A stretch of DNA of 64,000 nt from Sphingomonadales bacterium (GTDB lineage: Bacteria; Pseudomonadota; Alphaproteobacteria; Sphingomonadales; Sphingomonadaceae): the NCBI GenBank assembly GCA_027488785.1, contig JAIYAY010000026.1, positions 1-64,000 on the forward strand, written 5' to 3'. A model generated the notes under the pieces. The model was not told where the DNA came from. It ran no database searches and saw only the letters and a list, made by a program, of their open reading frames with translations. A program made the position numbers and the translations under genes. Of the stretch, positions 18,750 to 28,347 are shown in pieces (within the stretch, counting starts at the first letter, position 1; every line of letters begins with the position of its first letter).

Positions 18750-18781
18750 AACGCCCCGCCCGAAAAAGCGGGGCGGTTTTT
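18750..18781. terminator. Bidirectional terminator between the H1-like gene and the M2 peptidase gene
   Basis: An 8-bp GC stem CGCCCCGC / GCGGGGCG is flanked by A and T runs on both sides, so it can end transcription in either direction between the convergent genes. Confidence 0.9.
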
Positions 18782-18783
18782 AC

Positions 18784-20658
18784 CTACCAGCCCTTTTTGA
18801 CGCCCTTATTTTGCGTCTTGAGCCATTTCATTAATGGTGCAAAATATTCCAGCATCGGCTTGCCAGACATTTCGCGCGTGCCGGTAAAGGCTTGCAACGC
18901 ATCTGGCCATGGTTTCGACGCGCCCATTTCGAGCATCGCGTTCAGCCGTGTTCCAACTTCCTTGTTGCCGTAGAACGAGCAACGGTGCAGCGGCCCCTTC
19001 CATCCCGAGATATCGCAAGCGGCTTTGTAGAATTGGAACTGCAAAATGCGGGCGAGGAAATAGCGGGTATATGGCGTGTTGCCGGGAATATGATATTTGG
19101 CACCGGCATCAAAACGATCGGCCGGACGTTCTACAGGTGGGACAATGCCCTGATATTGCAGGCGCAAATCGGTCCAGCCTTTATTGTAATTGGCAGGCGT
19201 GATTGATCCGTTGAACACGCCCCAACGCCATTTATCGATGAGCAAGCCAAATGGCAGAAATGCGACCTTGTCCATGGCTTGACGCAGCAAAAGGCCGTTA
19301 TCTTTGTCCGCACCGGGGACCTTAGCCGGATCCAACAAGCCAATCTGGACAAGATAATTTGGCGTAATCGACAAGGCAATGGCATCGCCAATCGCCTCAT
19401 GAAAACCATCATTGGCACCATTCAGATAGAGATAAGGCTGCTTGTTATAAGCGCGCTGATAGTAATTATGCCCAAGTTCATGGTGGATGGTCACAAAATC
19501 GGTGGTGTTGACCTTGATGCACATTTTGATGCGCAGATCATCGACATTGTCCACATTCCACGCCGAAGCGTGGCAGACAACTTCGCGATCTGCAGGCTTA
19601 ATGAACTGCGCGCGGTCCCAGAAGGTTTTTGGCAGCTGGGCGAAACCAAGCGATGAGAAAAAGCCTTCTCCAATCTTCACCATATCTTTTTCGGCTTTAC
19701 CGCGATTGGCGCTGAAATCCCCCAATTCGGTTTGCTTATACCCCTTGGCCATGAGCAATTCGCCAATGTCATAACCAATGTCGCCCGCGCCGGCAGGCGC
19801 GACAAGGTCATAGACATTACCCCATTCCTGCGCCCACATATTGCCAAGCAAATCGGCACGAATTGGTCCGGTCTTGGACTGGACGGCATCGCCATATTTT
19901 TTGTTCAGCTGTGTGCGGACATAAGTGTGCAACTCATCATAGAGTGGCTTTACCTCAAGCCATAATTTGTCGGTTAATTTGGCAAAATCATCGGCGGGCA
20001 TGTCATAGCCAGACCGCCACATGGCGCCCACATCGGCATAGCCGAGCTCAGCTGCGCCTTGATTGGCGATCTCGACCATGCGCGTGTAATCCGGCCCCAT
20101 GGGCGCGCCAACATTATCATGCCAGCTTACCCACATCTCCTTCAGCTCTTCAGGATTGCGGTTCGCCCCCATTTCGGCCTCGATGTCCGAACCATTGATT
20201 TCCTTGCCACGCAAAGTGCCCCGGCCCTTGCCATAAGCGGATTGCAGCTTGGTTGAGATGGTCGCGAGCTCCGCCGCTGCGCCCGGCGTCGTAGGCGCGG
20301 GCAGCACAATGCCACCACGCAGGATATCCAACTTGCGTTTTGTATCATAGGACAGCCCAGGAAGCCCCTGATATCTGGCAGCCTCAAGTGCATAACCAAC
20401 GGCTTTTTCTGTTCCGATCTCGCCGTAACGTGCGGCGACAGCGTCTGTGTCATCGATCAGGTAAGTGGAATTAATCCACGCCACGCGACCAGCTTCAACA
20501 GAAAAATCAAACAGATCCTTTTCGGCGCGGGCAACAAACGCATCGGCATCAGATACCGTTGGTGCAGCTGCTGTCGCTGGAGCATCCTGCGCCATGGCGA
20601 TGCCGGGGACGGAAAGCGTGGCGCATGCCAGAGCGGCAATCGATATATAATTTTTCAT
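18784..20658 (-). CDS. M2 family (ACE-like) zinc metallopeptidase
   Basis: This is a 624-aa exported peptidyl-dipeptidase of the angiotensin-converting-enzyme family. The first 23 residues are a signal peptide ending AMA. The zinc site is HELGH (393-397) with a third ligand Glu in FHEAIGDA downstream. Segments MWAQEWGNVYDL and the C-terminal RYFLARILQFQFYKA are characteristic of M2. Bacterial members are periplasmic enzymes removing C-terminal dipeptides. The ATG at 20658 has AGGACC upstream. Confidence 0.94.
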   Translation of the reverse strand: MKNYISIAALACATLSVPGIAMAQDAPATAAAPTVSDADAFVARAEKDLFDFSVEAGRVAWINSTYLIDDTDAVAARYGEIGTEKAVGYALEAARYQGLPGLSYDTKRKLDILRGGIVLPAPTTPGAAAELATISTKLQSAYGKGRGTLRGKEINGSDIEAEMGANRNPEELKEMWVSWHDNVGAPMGPDYTRMVEIANQGAAELGYADVGAMWRSGYDMPADDFAKLTDKLWLEVKPLYDELHTYVRTQLNKKYGDAVQSKTGPIRADLLGNMWAQEWGNVYDLVAPAGAGDIGYDIGELLMAKGYKQTELGDFSANRGKAEKDMVKIGEGFFSSLGFAQLPKTFWDRAQFIKPADREVVCHASAWNVDNVDDLRIKMCIKVNTTDFVTIHHELGHNYYQRAYNKQPYLYLNGANDGFHEAIGDAIALSITPNYLVQIGLLDPAKVPGADKDNGLLLRQAMDKVAFLPFGLLIDKWRWGVFNGSITPANYNKGWTDLRLQYQGIVPPVERPADRFDAGAKYHIPGNTPYTRYFLARILQFQFYKAACDISGWKGPLHRCSFYGNKEVGTRLNAMLEMGASKPWPDALQAFTGTREMSGKPMLEYFAPLMKWLKTQNKGVKKGW

Positions 20659-20712
20659 GTTAAGGTCCTGACAGATTGGGTGGCACGATGGTGAAACTTC
20701 CGGTCTTCCGCG

Positions 20713-21243
20713 TCAAGCCGCACGGCTTTTCCAGCTTCGAATGGCCAAACCGACCAGCACACCGAAGAATGTCACCAAAAACAATATCATCTTAATAGGC
20801 CGCGCCGTGGCTGCGACACCGGAAAGCATGTCATGCCCGCCGGTAAGTGCCGCCTGAATAAGCTGGCTAATGGTCTCCGCATAATCGGTAATCGCAAAAC
20901 CAACCGCTGCGACGATGATTACCTTACCAAGCCGTGCGAGCATGGGGTACGACGACGCAGCAAACATCCGCCCACCCGCAAAAGCGCCCCATGCATAGAC
21001 CGCGATAAAAATGAGGTCCAACTCCATGCTATAAATGGCGAGATCCATCACATCCGATGCTACCCAGCCAGCGTGGATGATATCAACGCGTGCCGCAGTG
21101 CCCGCTGCCTGATGGTCGCTCATGCCCAATGGCGTGACTTCAGTGACCAGCCAAACATTCATGACGACCTGCGCCGCCAACAACAAAATGCCGGACAGCC
21201 AGAACGTCCAGAAACGCCTTTCCAGAGCCGTTTCCCCGCGCAT
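20713..21243 (-). CDS. Four-helix membrane protein, function unknown
   Basis: The 176-aa product has hydrophobic segments near residues 14-34, 72-90, 105-124 and 148-167 and a basic C-terminus (RSWKSRAA). I do not recognise the family. The start codon lies 2 nt after the stop of the acetyltransferase gene, so it is the third gene of a hydrolase-acetyltransferase-membrane protein string. Confidence 0.75.
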   Translation of the reverse strand: MRGETALERRFWTFWLSGILLLAAQVVMNVWLVTEVTPLGMSDHQAAGTAARVDIIHAGWVASDVMDLAIYSMELDLIFIAVYAWGAFAGGRMFAASSYPMLARLGKVIIVAAVGFAITDYAETISQLIQAALTGGHDMLSGVAATARPIKMILFLVTFFGVLVGLAIRSWKSRAA

Positions 21244-21245
21244 GG

Positions 21246-21812
21246 CTACCCAAGCCCCAGAGAGGTCGCCAATGCCCCTGACAAGGCGTCCTCGCGCGTC
21301 AGATGATAGCTTGTATAGTCATGCACTTGCCCACCATGATGGCGCTTATGCTCTAGCACTAATTTGCTGCCCAATCGCTCTACCGCGGTGCGGGAACGAA
21401 AATTATTTGCGCCCACTTGAAACACAATGACACGCACAAATTGGAAGATATGCTGGAGCATCAGCGCCTTCACCTCGCGGTTGATACCCGTCCGCCAATA
21501 TGCGGTCGCAAAAAATGTCCAACCAATTTCTATTTCAGCCGTTGTCGGATCATAATTGGCAAAGCGCGTGCTGCCGATGATTGCATCTGTCGCTGTGTCC
21601 AAAATGGCAAAGGCACCCTGCGACGCAAGGGCATCTGCGAAGAAGCCGTCAAACACATCCCTTTTGTACCGATCCCGAAAAGGGTGCATCGCCCAAATTT
21701 CTGGGTCGGAAGCCACGCCATAAAGCGCGTCATAATCCGTCGCCAATAATGGCCGCAGCATGACGCGTTGGCCAATCAAAACAGGCTGTATGTCGAAAGG
21801 GGCAGGCGTCAC
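21246..21812 (-). CDS. GNAT family N-acetyltransferase (RimJ/RimL type)
   Basis: The 188-aa protein has the Acetyltransf_3 layout: LIGQRVMLRPLLATDYDALYGVASDPEIW at the N-terminus, AIIGSTRFANYDP and IGWTFFATAYWRTGINREVK for acetyl-CoA binding, then NFRSRTAVERLGSKLV. This subgroup acetylates protein N-termini or small amines; the substrate is not evident. It starts with a GTG whose last two bases overlap the TGA of the hydrolase gene, indicating coupling. Confidence 0.88.
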   Translation of the reverse strand: MTPAPFDIQPVLIGQRVMLRPLLATDYDALYGVASDPEIWAMHPFRDRYKRDVFDGFFADALASQGAFAILDTATDAIIGSTRFANYDPTTAEIEIGWTFFATAYWRTGINREVKALMLQHIFQFVRVIVFQVGANNFRSRTAVERLGSKLVLEHKRHHGGQVHDYTSYHLTREDALSGALATSLGLG

Positions 21813-22567
21813 CAGCGGTCACCCGTCAGAGCCGCGACAAAAGCTTGCCCAAGCTCTGTTTTGGTTACCGCGCTCATATGGTTTCCCGGCACAGTGAACA
21901 ATTTTCCATTTTGCAAAAGCGCGGCAAGGTCAGCCGCAGAGCCATTGTCATCATCTTGTTCGCCGCATATAACCGCAACCGGCAAGGTCCAGCGGGCAAT
22001 CTCGGCCACTGGGGTGTCAACGAACGTATCCAAGATATACCGCAACGCCACCGGATCACCGCCCGTGGTTTTCAGGAACGCCTCCGCCATCCATGCGGCC
22101 GATCCCTTTTCATGCTGCCCCAGATTGTCAAAGACGTCGCGGAAATGCGCCCCACGATTTCCGGTCTGGGTCAGGCCTTCCAACCCCATGCCTGAGATGA
22201 CGGCCCTTCCCGGGGCCGCGCCCCGCGCCAACATCCGCGATACCGTCCGTCCGCCGAGCGAATAGCCGCCAAGCTCATAATCCGTGATGCCCAAATGCGC
22301 CAACAACGCAAACTGGTCATCGGCCAAAATATCCCGCGGATAATGCGCCGGATCATGCGGCTTGGCGCTCAAACCATGCGCGCGCAGGTCTGGCATGATG
22401 ACGCGGTATCCCGCATTCGCCAATGCGGCAGCGTGGCCATATTTAATCCAGTTGGTGTCCGCTTCGGACATAAACCCATGGATCAGCAACAAAGGCCGCC
22501 CTTGCCCCGTTTCGCGCCATGCGATCTCGACGCCGTCAATGGCTTGAAAACTATTGGATGTAATCAT
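21809..22567 (-). CDS. Alpha/beta hydrolase
   Basis: The 252-aa enzyme has the oxyanion segment LLIHGFMSEADTNW, the nucleophile elbow GYSLGG (Ser103), an acid in the VICGEQDDDNG region and a late His in VPGNHMSAV. It is therefore a complete alpha/beta fold esterase or lipase-like hydrolase of unknown substrate. The ATG at 22567 is preferred to an upstream in-frame TTG, because the family N-terminus begins here and GAGCGAG precedes it. It overlaps the GNAT gene by 4 nt. Confidence 0.87.
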   Translation of the reverse strand: MITSNSFQAIDGVEIAWRETGQGRPLLLIHGFMSEADTNWIKYGHAAALANAGYRVIMPDLRAHGLSAKPHDPAHYPRDILADDQFALLAHLGITDYELGGYSLGGRTVSRMLARGAAPGRAVISGMGLEGLTQTGNRGAHFRDVFDNLGQHEKGSAAWMAEAFLKTTGGDPVALRYILDTFVDTPVAEIARWTLPVAVICGEQDDDNGSAADLAALLQNGKLFTVPGNHMSAVTKTELGQAFVAALTGDRW

Positions 22568-22599
22568 AAATCTCGCTCGATATTCAACGACCAACGCCC

Positions 22600-23253
22600 C
22601 TAACTAACCTGCTTTGTCAGTCCTTTTTGTTCCATGCGCCATAGCGCCATATCGATACGGTCCTGACCGAAAAATGGTTCGCCGTCGAAAACGAGAGTTG
22701 GCACGCCCCAATGCCCCGCAGCTTCTAACGCTGCTTGGTTGGCCGCGATTTCCGCATCTAGACCTGCCGCATCGTTAAGCGCTTCGGCATCTAGCTCTGC
22801 CAAATCTAATCCCGCGCGCGAAGCTGCACCGGCGAGATGGTCGCCCACATGCCAATTCTCCGCCCCGCCCCAAATCAGCCTCGAAACTTCGTCGCAAAAG
22901 GCCAGGCTTTTGCCCCGCCGCGCCGCGGCTTGGCCCAATCGGGTCAGGCGAAAAATATAAGGCTGCTCCGCCGCAATTTTGCGCGTGGCAATATCCTGCA
23001 CAATCGGGTCGGGCCGCGGCGGGCCGAAAGGAACGCCGTGGAACTGCGCCACGCGAAACATGTCCGTAAAGGTATAGCGCAACCAATTGGGGTGGTTGCG
23101 TTCAAAAAAATCAGGTTCGCGGATGGCGAGTGGATAGACCGGACGCAGATTAATCGTCAGGTCATATTCTTCCGCAAGTGCGCGATATCGCCGCGTGGCT
23201 AGATAGCTATAAGGGCTGCGAAACGACCAGAAAACATCGGCTTGCAGCCCCAT
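22600..23253 (-). CDS. 2-hydroxychromene-2-carboxylate isomerase family protein
   Basis: This 217-aa DsbA-fold, kappa-class GST-like protein has the FWSFRSPYSYLA motif, with Ser13 at the position that contacts glutathione, and the cis-Pro segment GHWGVPTLVFDGEPFFGQDR. Characterised members isomerise 2-hydroxychromene-2-carboxylate in naphthalene degradation. Many chromosomal homologues such as this one, far from any aromatic pathway, have unknown substrates. It follows asd by 3 nt, so the two are co-transcribed. Confidence 0.87.
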   Translation of the reverse strand: MGLQADVFWSFRSPYSYLATRRYRALAEEYDLTINLRPVYPLAIREPDFFERNHPNWLRYTFTDMFRVAQFHGVPFGPPRPDPIVQDIATRKIAAEQPYIFRLTRLGQAAARRGKSLAFCDEVSRLIWGGAENWHVGDHLAGAASRAGLDLAELDAEALNDAAGLDAEIAANQAALEAAGHWGVPTLVFDGEPFFGQDRIDMALWRMEQKGLTKQVS

Positions 23254-23256
23254 AAC

Positions 23257-24282
23257 TCAACCCTTTTTCAAATGCCGACGCCCAAGTAGCTCGGCAATCT
23301 GCACCGCGTTCAGCGCAGCGCCCTTGCGCAAATTATCCGACACACACCAGAAGGCAAGGCCATTATCGACGGTTGGGTCTTCGCGCACGCGGCTGATATA
23401 GGTTGCATCGTCGCCTGCGGCTTCGACCGGTGTCGTATAGCCGCCATCCTCGCGCTTATCGATCAGCATGATGCCAGGAGCCTCACGCAAGATACTCTGC
23501 GCGGTTTCTGCCGACATTTCGCGCTCATATTCGATATTCACCGCTTCGCTGTGGCCGACAAATACAGGCACGCGAACGCAGGTCGCCGTCAGCTTGATTT
23601 TCGGGTCAAGGATCTTCTTGACCTCAACCATCATCTTCCATTCTTCTTTGGTATAGCCATCGTCAAGAAAGCTATCGATGTGCGGGATGACGTTGAACGC
23701 GATTTGCTTCGTGAATTTTTTGGCATCGGCACTGTCGCCGACAAAGATATTACGGCTTTGTTCGAACAATTCGTCCATGCCCTCTTTGCCCGCGCCTGAC
23801 ACCGACTGATAGGTCGATACAACAACACGGGTAATCTTTGCGTAATCGTGCAGCGGCTTCAACGCGACGACCAATTGCGCCGTTGAACAATTGGGGTTGG
23901 CGATGATGTTCTTGCGCTTATACGTATCAATTGCGTCAGGGTTGACCTCTGGCACAATCAACGGGACATCTGGATCCATCCGGAAAAGCGAGCTGTTGTC
24001 GATTACCACGCAGCCAGCTGCAGCGGCAATCGGCGCGTATTTCAAGGTCGCTTCCGAACCGATGGCAAAAATCGCCATATCCCAGCCCGTCCAATCGAAA
24101 TTCTCGATATTCTGGATCTTGAGCATCTTGTCGGTATCGCCATATTCGATTTCGACACCTTGGCTGCGCGATGATGCCAGCACAGCGATTTCATCAGCAG
24201 GGAATGCGCGTTCGGCCAAGATGTTGACGACCTCGCGTCCGACATTGCCGGTCGCGCCTGCAACTACGATACGGTACCCCAT
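23257..24282 (-). CDS. asd: Aspartate-semialdehyde dehydrogenase
   Basis: Asd makes aspartate semialdehyde from aspartyl phosphate with NADPH, the branch point to lysine/diaminopimelate, threonine and methionine. The 341-aa enzyme has the N-terminal GATGNVGREV nucleotide loop and the catalytic cysteine Cys132 in NPNCSTAQLV. The ATG at 24282, behind AAGGGAAG, is chosen over an in-frame codon 21 nt upstream. It lies downstream of the rplS terminator. Confidence 0.97.
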   Translation of the reverse strand: MGYRIVVAGATGNVGREVVNILAERAFPADEIAVLASSRSQGVEIEYGDTDKMLKIQNIENFDWTGWDMAIFAIGSEATLKYAPIAAAAGCVVIDNSSLFRMDPDVPLIVPEVNPDAIDTYKRKNIIANPNCSTAQLVVALKPLHDYAKITRVVVSTYQSVSGAGKEGMDELFEQSRNIFVGDSADAKKFTKQIAFNVIPHIDSFLDDGYTKEEWKMMVEVKKILDPKIKLTATCVRVPVFVGHSEAVNIEYEREMSAETAQSILREAPGIMLIDKREDGGYTTPVEAAGDDATYISRVREDPTVDNGLAFWCVSDNLRKGAALNAVQIAELLGRRHLKKG

Positions 24283-24304
24283 ATTCACTTCCCTTTTCGG
24301 CAAT

Positions 24305-24340
24305 AAAAAAGCCGGGCTCTTTGTGGGAGCCCGGCTTTTT
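24305..24340 (-). terminator. Rho-independent terminator after rplS
   Basis: The stem AAAAAGCCGGGCTC with GAGCCCGGCTTTTT (14 bp) and a T run on the minus strand separate the ribosomal operon from asd. The A/T flanks are symmetric. Confidence 0.93.
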
Positions 24341-24373
24341 GTGTTCGGTTAGAAACGCAGCGCGGCTCCTGCC

Positions 24374-24781
24374 TTATTCGGCAGCCTCGGTGGTTGTAAT
24401 CGGGCCCTTGTCGGACGAACGGGGATCGCGGCGTTCGGCGATACGTGCCTTCTTACCGGTCAATCCACGCAGATAATAAAGCTTCGCACGACGCACGACG
24501 CCCTTACGGACGACTTCGATGCTGTCGATATTGGGGCTGTATAGCGGGAATACGCGCTCAACGCCCTCACCGAACGACATTTTGCGTACAGTGAAGTTGG
24601 AGCCCATGCCCTTGTTCGAACGCGCGATGCACACGCCTTCATAATTCTGAATACGCGTGCGCTCACCTTCGATGACCTTCACGCCCACCTTAACGGTGTC
24701 ACCTGCACGGAACGCAGGAATTTTTTTGTTTTCTGACAAAGCTGCAATAGCTTCGGCTTCGAGTGTTTGGATGAGGTTCAT
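24374..24781 (-). CDS. rplS: 50S ribosomal protein L19
   Basis: The 135-aa L19 sits at the subunit interface. It shows the family signature [17 protein letters not shown] and [18 protein letters not shown]. The start ATG at 24781 has AAGGAC upstream. A short extension ([19 protein letters not shown]) follows the conserved part. It is the last gene of ffh-rpsP-rimM-trmD-rplS. Confidence 0.97.
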   Translation of the reverse strand: MNLIQTLEAEAIAALSENKKIPAFRAGDTVKVGVKVIEGERTRIQNYEGVCIARSNKGMGSNFTVRKMSFGEGVERVFPLYSPNIDSIEVVRKGVVRRAKLYYLRGLTGKKARIAERRDPRSSDKGPITTTEAAE

Positions 24782-24788
24782 GCCCCAT

Positions 24789-25529
24789 TTAGTCCTTATT
24801 CTTTTGTTGCACGTCAGAGGCAGGCTGAACCCGGGCATCTTTGTAACGCCCCCAAAGGTCCGGTCTGCGTAACCGAGTGATTTCCTCTGCTTGTTGTTTC
24901 CGCCAAGCAGCTATTTTCGCATGATCCCCCGATCGCAACACTTCAGGGATCATACGCCCTTCCCAATCATTGGGTCGGGTGTAGTGCGGATATTCAAGCA
25001 ATCCTTGTTCAAAGGACTCTTCGTCACCGCTGGAAGAGGCGCCCATTACGCCGGGAAGCAGCCGAATGCAAGCGTCTAACAGCATGAGCGCCCCGATTTC
25101 GCCTCCGGACAATATGATGTCGCCCATCGAGACTTGCTCGATTTTAGGATGTGCGTCGAAAAGGCGCTCGTCAAAACCTTCAAATCGGCCACACAGCACC
25201 GTTACACCGGGGCCAGCCGCAAGTTCACGGACACGCGCTTGCGAGATGGGCTTACCGCGCGGGGTCATCGCAAGGATTGGAATATTGGGATCGATCCCAG
25301 CCGCATGTTCTACCGCTGCGGCAAGAATATCCACCCGCAATACCATCCCTGCCCCGCCGCCTGCTGGCGTATCATCGACAGTGCGATGCTTATCGCTTGC
25401 AAAGTCGCGAATCTGAATAGGAGAGCACGACCACTTCCCCTCCTCCAGCGCACGGCCAGCCAAGGATATCCCAAGCGGTCCGGGGAACATTTCTGGATAC
25501 AACGTCAGTATTTGCGCGTGGAAGGTCAT
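24789..25529 (-). CDS. trmD: tRNA (guanine37-N1)-methyltransferase TrmD
   Basis: TrmD methylates G37 of tRNAs with SAM held in a trefoil knot and prevents frameshifting. The 246-aa protein has [13 protein letters not shown] at the N-terminus, the GGGAGMVLR loop, [11 protein letters not shown] and the knot segment [17 protein letters not shown]. Its ATGA overlaps the rimM stop. Confidence 0.96.
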   Translation of the reverse strand: MTFHAQILTLYPEMFPGPLGISLAGRALEEGKWSCSPIQIRDFASDKHRTVDDTPAGGGAGMVLRVDILAAAVEHAAGIDPNIPILAMTPRGKPISQARVRELAAGPGVTVLCGRFEGFDERLFDAHPKIEQVSMGDIILSGGEIGALMLLDACIRLLPGVMGASSSGDEESFEQGLLEYPHYTRPNDWEGRMIPEVLRSGDHAKIAAWRKQQAEEITRLRRPDLWGRYKDARVQPASDVQQKNKD

Positions 25530-26032
25530 ATCACAAAAGCGGCATCGATGACGATGCGTCCGCCCGCGCCTGCCGCCCATTCAGGCACGGCATCGACGGT
25601 CATGGGGACCATGAATTTTTTGCCGGGCTTGCCATCCGCAGACGGCATTTGGATTTCCAGAACATCGCTTGCGCCGAAATTTTCGACGGCTACGCAGATG
25701 CCGAGGTCGCTACCATCGGTGGACACGCATGATAGGCCCAACAGGTCGCTATAATAATATTCGCCCTCGCCCAATTCGGGCAAAGCGTCCCGCGGAACGG
25801 TTAGCAGCGTACTGCGCAGTTTTTCTGCGGCATTGCGGTCGTTGATTTCGACAAAGCGGGCAATCGCGCCGTCTTTGGTCGGTCGGAGGGACTTAACCGT
25901 CAACGTACCATCGTTAAAACTTTTGTAGCGTTTCAAGCTGTCCACATTTTCTGCAAACAGCTTGAGACGGACTTCGCCCGTCACGCCGTGCGCGCCAGAA
26001 ACGGCGGCAAGCGTGACGGTCTTGTCAGCCAA
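25526..26032 (-). CDS. rimM: Ribosome maturation factor RimM
   Basis: RimM assists assembly of the 30S head and binds S19. The 168-aa protein has the N-terminal beta-barrel ([15 protein letters not shown]) and the PRC-barrel ([24 protein letters not shown]). The start is a TTG at 26032, 3 nt after the rpsP stop, with GAGGG as ribosome-binding site. It overlaps trmD by 4 nt. Confidence 0.95.
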   Translation of the reverse strand: MADKTVTLAAVSGAHGVTGEVRLKLFAENVDSLKRYKSFNDGTLTVKSLRPTKDGAIARFVEINDRNAAEKLRSTLLTVPRDALPELGEGEYYYSDLLGLSCVSTDGSDLGICVAVENFGASDVLEIQMPSADGKPGKKFMVPMTVDAVPEWAAGAGGRIVIDAAFVI

Positions 26033-26035
26033 GGC

Positions 26036-26572
26036 TTAGCCCTCGGCCTTTTCTTCAGTTGCTTCTTCAGCGGCTGGCGCTTCTTCGGCAGCAGCTTCAG
26101 CCGGCGCAGCTTCTTCTGCAGCAGGTGCTTCTTCAGCGGCAGGTGCAGCTTCTTGGACAGCAGGCGCTTCTTCGGCAACTACTTCTGGCTCTGGTGCTGG
26201 AGCAGCAGCTGCTGCTGCGGCCGCTTCTTCAGCTTCAGCAAGCTTGTTTGCCTTGTCTTCCGCACGATCCTTAGCTTTTTGGCCTGGCTCGCCCTTATTC
26301 GGGTTATTTCTGGCCTTACGCTCTTTGACGCCGGCAACGTCAAGGAAGCGCGCTACGCGGTCTGATGGTTGTGCACCTGCGGCGAGCCAATACTTCGCAC
26401 GCTCTGTGTCGAGGATTACGCGCTCCGCGCTATCCTTGGGCGCCTGTGGGTTGTAGCTACCGATACGCTCGATGAACTTGCCATCGCGCGGTGCACGGGC
26501 GTCGGCCACGACAATTTTATAATAAGGGCGCTTTTTCGAACCGCCCCGCGACAAACGCATTGATAATGCCAT
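26036..26572 (-). CDS. rpsP: 30S ribosomal protein S16 with long acidic Ala/Glu tail
   Basis: Residues 1-85 are a normal S16 ([22 protein letters not shown], with FLDVAGV near the end). A charged linker and about 75 residues of low complexity, built on repeats of EEAPAAEEA, extend the protein to 178 aa, twice the usual length. Extensions of this kind occur in sphingomonads, but their role is unknown; the net charge is strongly negative. The gene follows ffh after an AT-rich 44-nt gap. Confidence 0.96.
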   Translation of the reverse strand: MALSMRLSRGGSKKRPYYKIVVADARAPRDGKFIERIGSYNPQAPKDSAERVILDTERAKYWLAAGAQPSDRVARFLDVAGVKERKARNNPNKGEPGQKAKDRAEDKANKLAEAEEAAAAAAAAPAPEPEVVAEEAPAVQEAAPAAEEAPAAEEAAPAEAAAEEAPAAEEATEEKAEG

Positions 26573-26616
26573 AAAACTAACTCACCTTTCTTAAAATACT
26601 TTAATTAAACAATATA

Positions 26617-28104
26617 TTATTTCTTTTTATTCAAAAGTCTTGCGAGGTCAGGTGGCATCCCGCCACCGCCGCCCATTCCGGGAAATCCGCCCATGCCGGG
26701 TGGCATCGCGCCGGGGGGAAGGCCGTGCATTCCTTCCATCGCGCCGCCCAAATCGCCGCCACCTTTGCCGCCGCCAAACATCGCAGCCAGGCCCTTAAGC
26801 CCTCCCATTTTGCGGATGCGCTTCATGGCACTTGCCATTTCCTGGTGCATTTTGATCAGCTTGTTGACGTCTTGCACCGTCATGCCTGAGCCTTTGGCAA
26901 TGCGGATCTTACGCTTGGCGTTCAACAATTCTGGTTTGGCGCGTTCTTTCGGTGTCATCGAACCAATGATAGCATCCATGTGCACCAGCAATTTATCGTT
27001 CATGCCGCTGGCATCCATCGCCTGCTTGGCCTTTTTCATGCCAGGCATCATGCCAGCCAATGCGCCAAGGCCGCCCATCTTGGTCATCTGACGGAATTGG
27101 GTGCGCAAATCATCCATGTCGAACTGGCCCTTGGCCATTTTGGCAGCGAGTTTCTCCGCGTCCTCTTTTTCGACCATTTCGGACGCACGCTCGACCAGAC
27201 CGACAACGTCGCCCATACCAAGAATACGGCCAGCAACACGGCTTGGATTGAATGCCTCAATGGCGTCAAGCTTTTCACCGACGCCAGCAAATTTAATCGG
27301 CTTTCCGGTAATAGCGCGCATCGACAATGCCGCACCGCCGCGTGCATCACCGTCCATACGCGTGAGCACAATACCTGTTAGATCAACGCGTTCGCCAAAG
27401 CTTTTGGCAACATTGACCGCATCTTGACCCGTGAGAGAGTCCACAACCAACAATATTTCCTGCGGCACGGCGACCGTTGCTACCGCCTGCATTTCGTCCA
27501 TCAATTGCTGATCAACATGCAAGCGACCAGCGGTGTCGAGGATGAGGACATCAAAGCCCTGCAGCTTTGCTGCCTGCATCGCGCGCTTGGCGATATCGAC
27601 GGGCATTTGCCCTTGTACGATAGGAAGCGTCGCGACATCAGTCTGCGTGCCCAGCGTGCCCAACTGTTCCTGCGCAGCCGGGCGATTAACGTCAAGTGAC
27701 GCCATCAGGACTTTTTTGCCCTGCTTCGTCTTCAACATCTTCGCGATTTTTGCGGTCGTAGTGGTCTTACCCGAGCCTTGCAGACCGACCATCATTATGA
27801 TGGCAGGTGGCGCAACAGCCAAATTCAGGTCGCTTTGTTCCGCGCCCAACATGTCAACCAGCGCGTCGTTAACGATTTTGACGACTTGCTGGCCGGGTGT
27901 GACGGATTTCAGGACCTGCACACCAACGGCTTGCTCGGTTACCTTGTCGATGAAGTCCCGGACAACGGGCAAAGCAACATCGGCCTCAAGCAAGGCAACG
28001 CGTACTTCGCGCATCGCTTCACGCACATCGGCTTCGTTCAACGCACCGCGACCGCGCAGGCGATCAAACACCCCTCCTAACCGGTCGCTCAGCTTGTCAA
28101 ACAT
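26617..28104 (-). CDS. ffh: Signal recognition particle GTPase Ffh
   Basis: Ffh with the 4.5S RNA delivers nascent membrane proteins to FtsY, which is also encoded in this window. The 495-aa protein has the N domain, the G1 loop GLQGSGKTTT (about 107-116), DTAGRLHVDQ, TRMDGDARGGAAL, and a C-terminal methionine-rich M domain with a Gly/Met tail. Of two in-frame ATGs (28110, 28104) the second is 6 nt behind TAAGGA and is preferred. It is the first gene of the translation operon. Confidence 0.97.
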   Translation of the reverse strand: MFDKLSDRLGGVFDRLRGRGALNEADVREAMREVRVALLEADVALPVVRDFIDKVTEQAVGVQVLKSVTPGQQVVKIVNDALVDMLGAEQSDLNLAVAPPAIIMMVGLQGSGKTTTTAKIAKMLKTKQGKKVLMASLDVNRPAAQEQLGTLGTQTDVATLPIVQGQMPVDIAKRAMQAAKLQGFDVLILDTAGRLHVDQQLMDEMQAVATVAVPQEILLVVDSLTGQDAVNVAKSFGERVDLTGIVLTRMDGDARGGAALSMRAITGKPIKFAGVGEKLDAIEAFNPSRVAGRILGMGDVVGLVERASEMVEKEDAEKLAAKMAKGQFDMDDLRTQFRQMTKMGGLGALAGMMPGMKKAKQAMDASGMNDKLLVHMDAIIGSMTPKERAKPELLNAKRKIRIAKGSGMTVQDVNKLIKMHQEMASAMKRIRKMGGLKGLAAMFGGGKGGGDLGGAMEGMHGLPPGAMPPGMGGFPGMGGGGGMPPDLARLLNKKK

Positions 28105-28347
28105 CGACATTCCTTACCAAATCACCCCATTTGGGGCATAAACGAACAAAAAGCCGGTGAGCGAATCTTCGCCGACCAGCTTGGAAACTATGGATTTCCT
28201 ACAAATTTTGAATGGCACACGAAATGCCTTGGTACGCCGCTTACCAACAGAATTTTCAAATGGCAAATCATTCCGTGTGGCGAGGGTGCCAATATCCGGC
28301 ACCATAAGCGGTGGACACTCCGACCCGCAGCCCCTAAATCGCCGACG
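28105..28347. other. Divergent intergenic region between ffh and dapF
   Basis: This 243-nt gap should hold the promoters of the ffh-rpsP-rimM-trmD-rplS operon (minus) and the dapF-mtaB-ftsY-yciB operon (plus). I see no RNA gene, repeat or clear palindrome in it. Confidence 0.6.
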
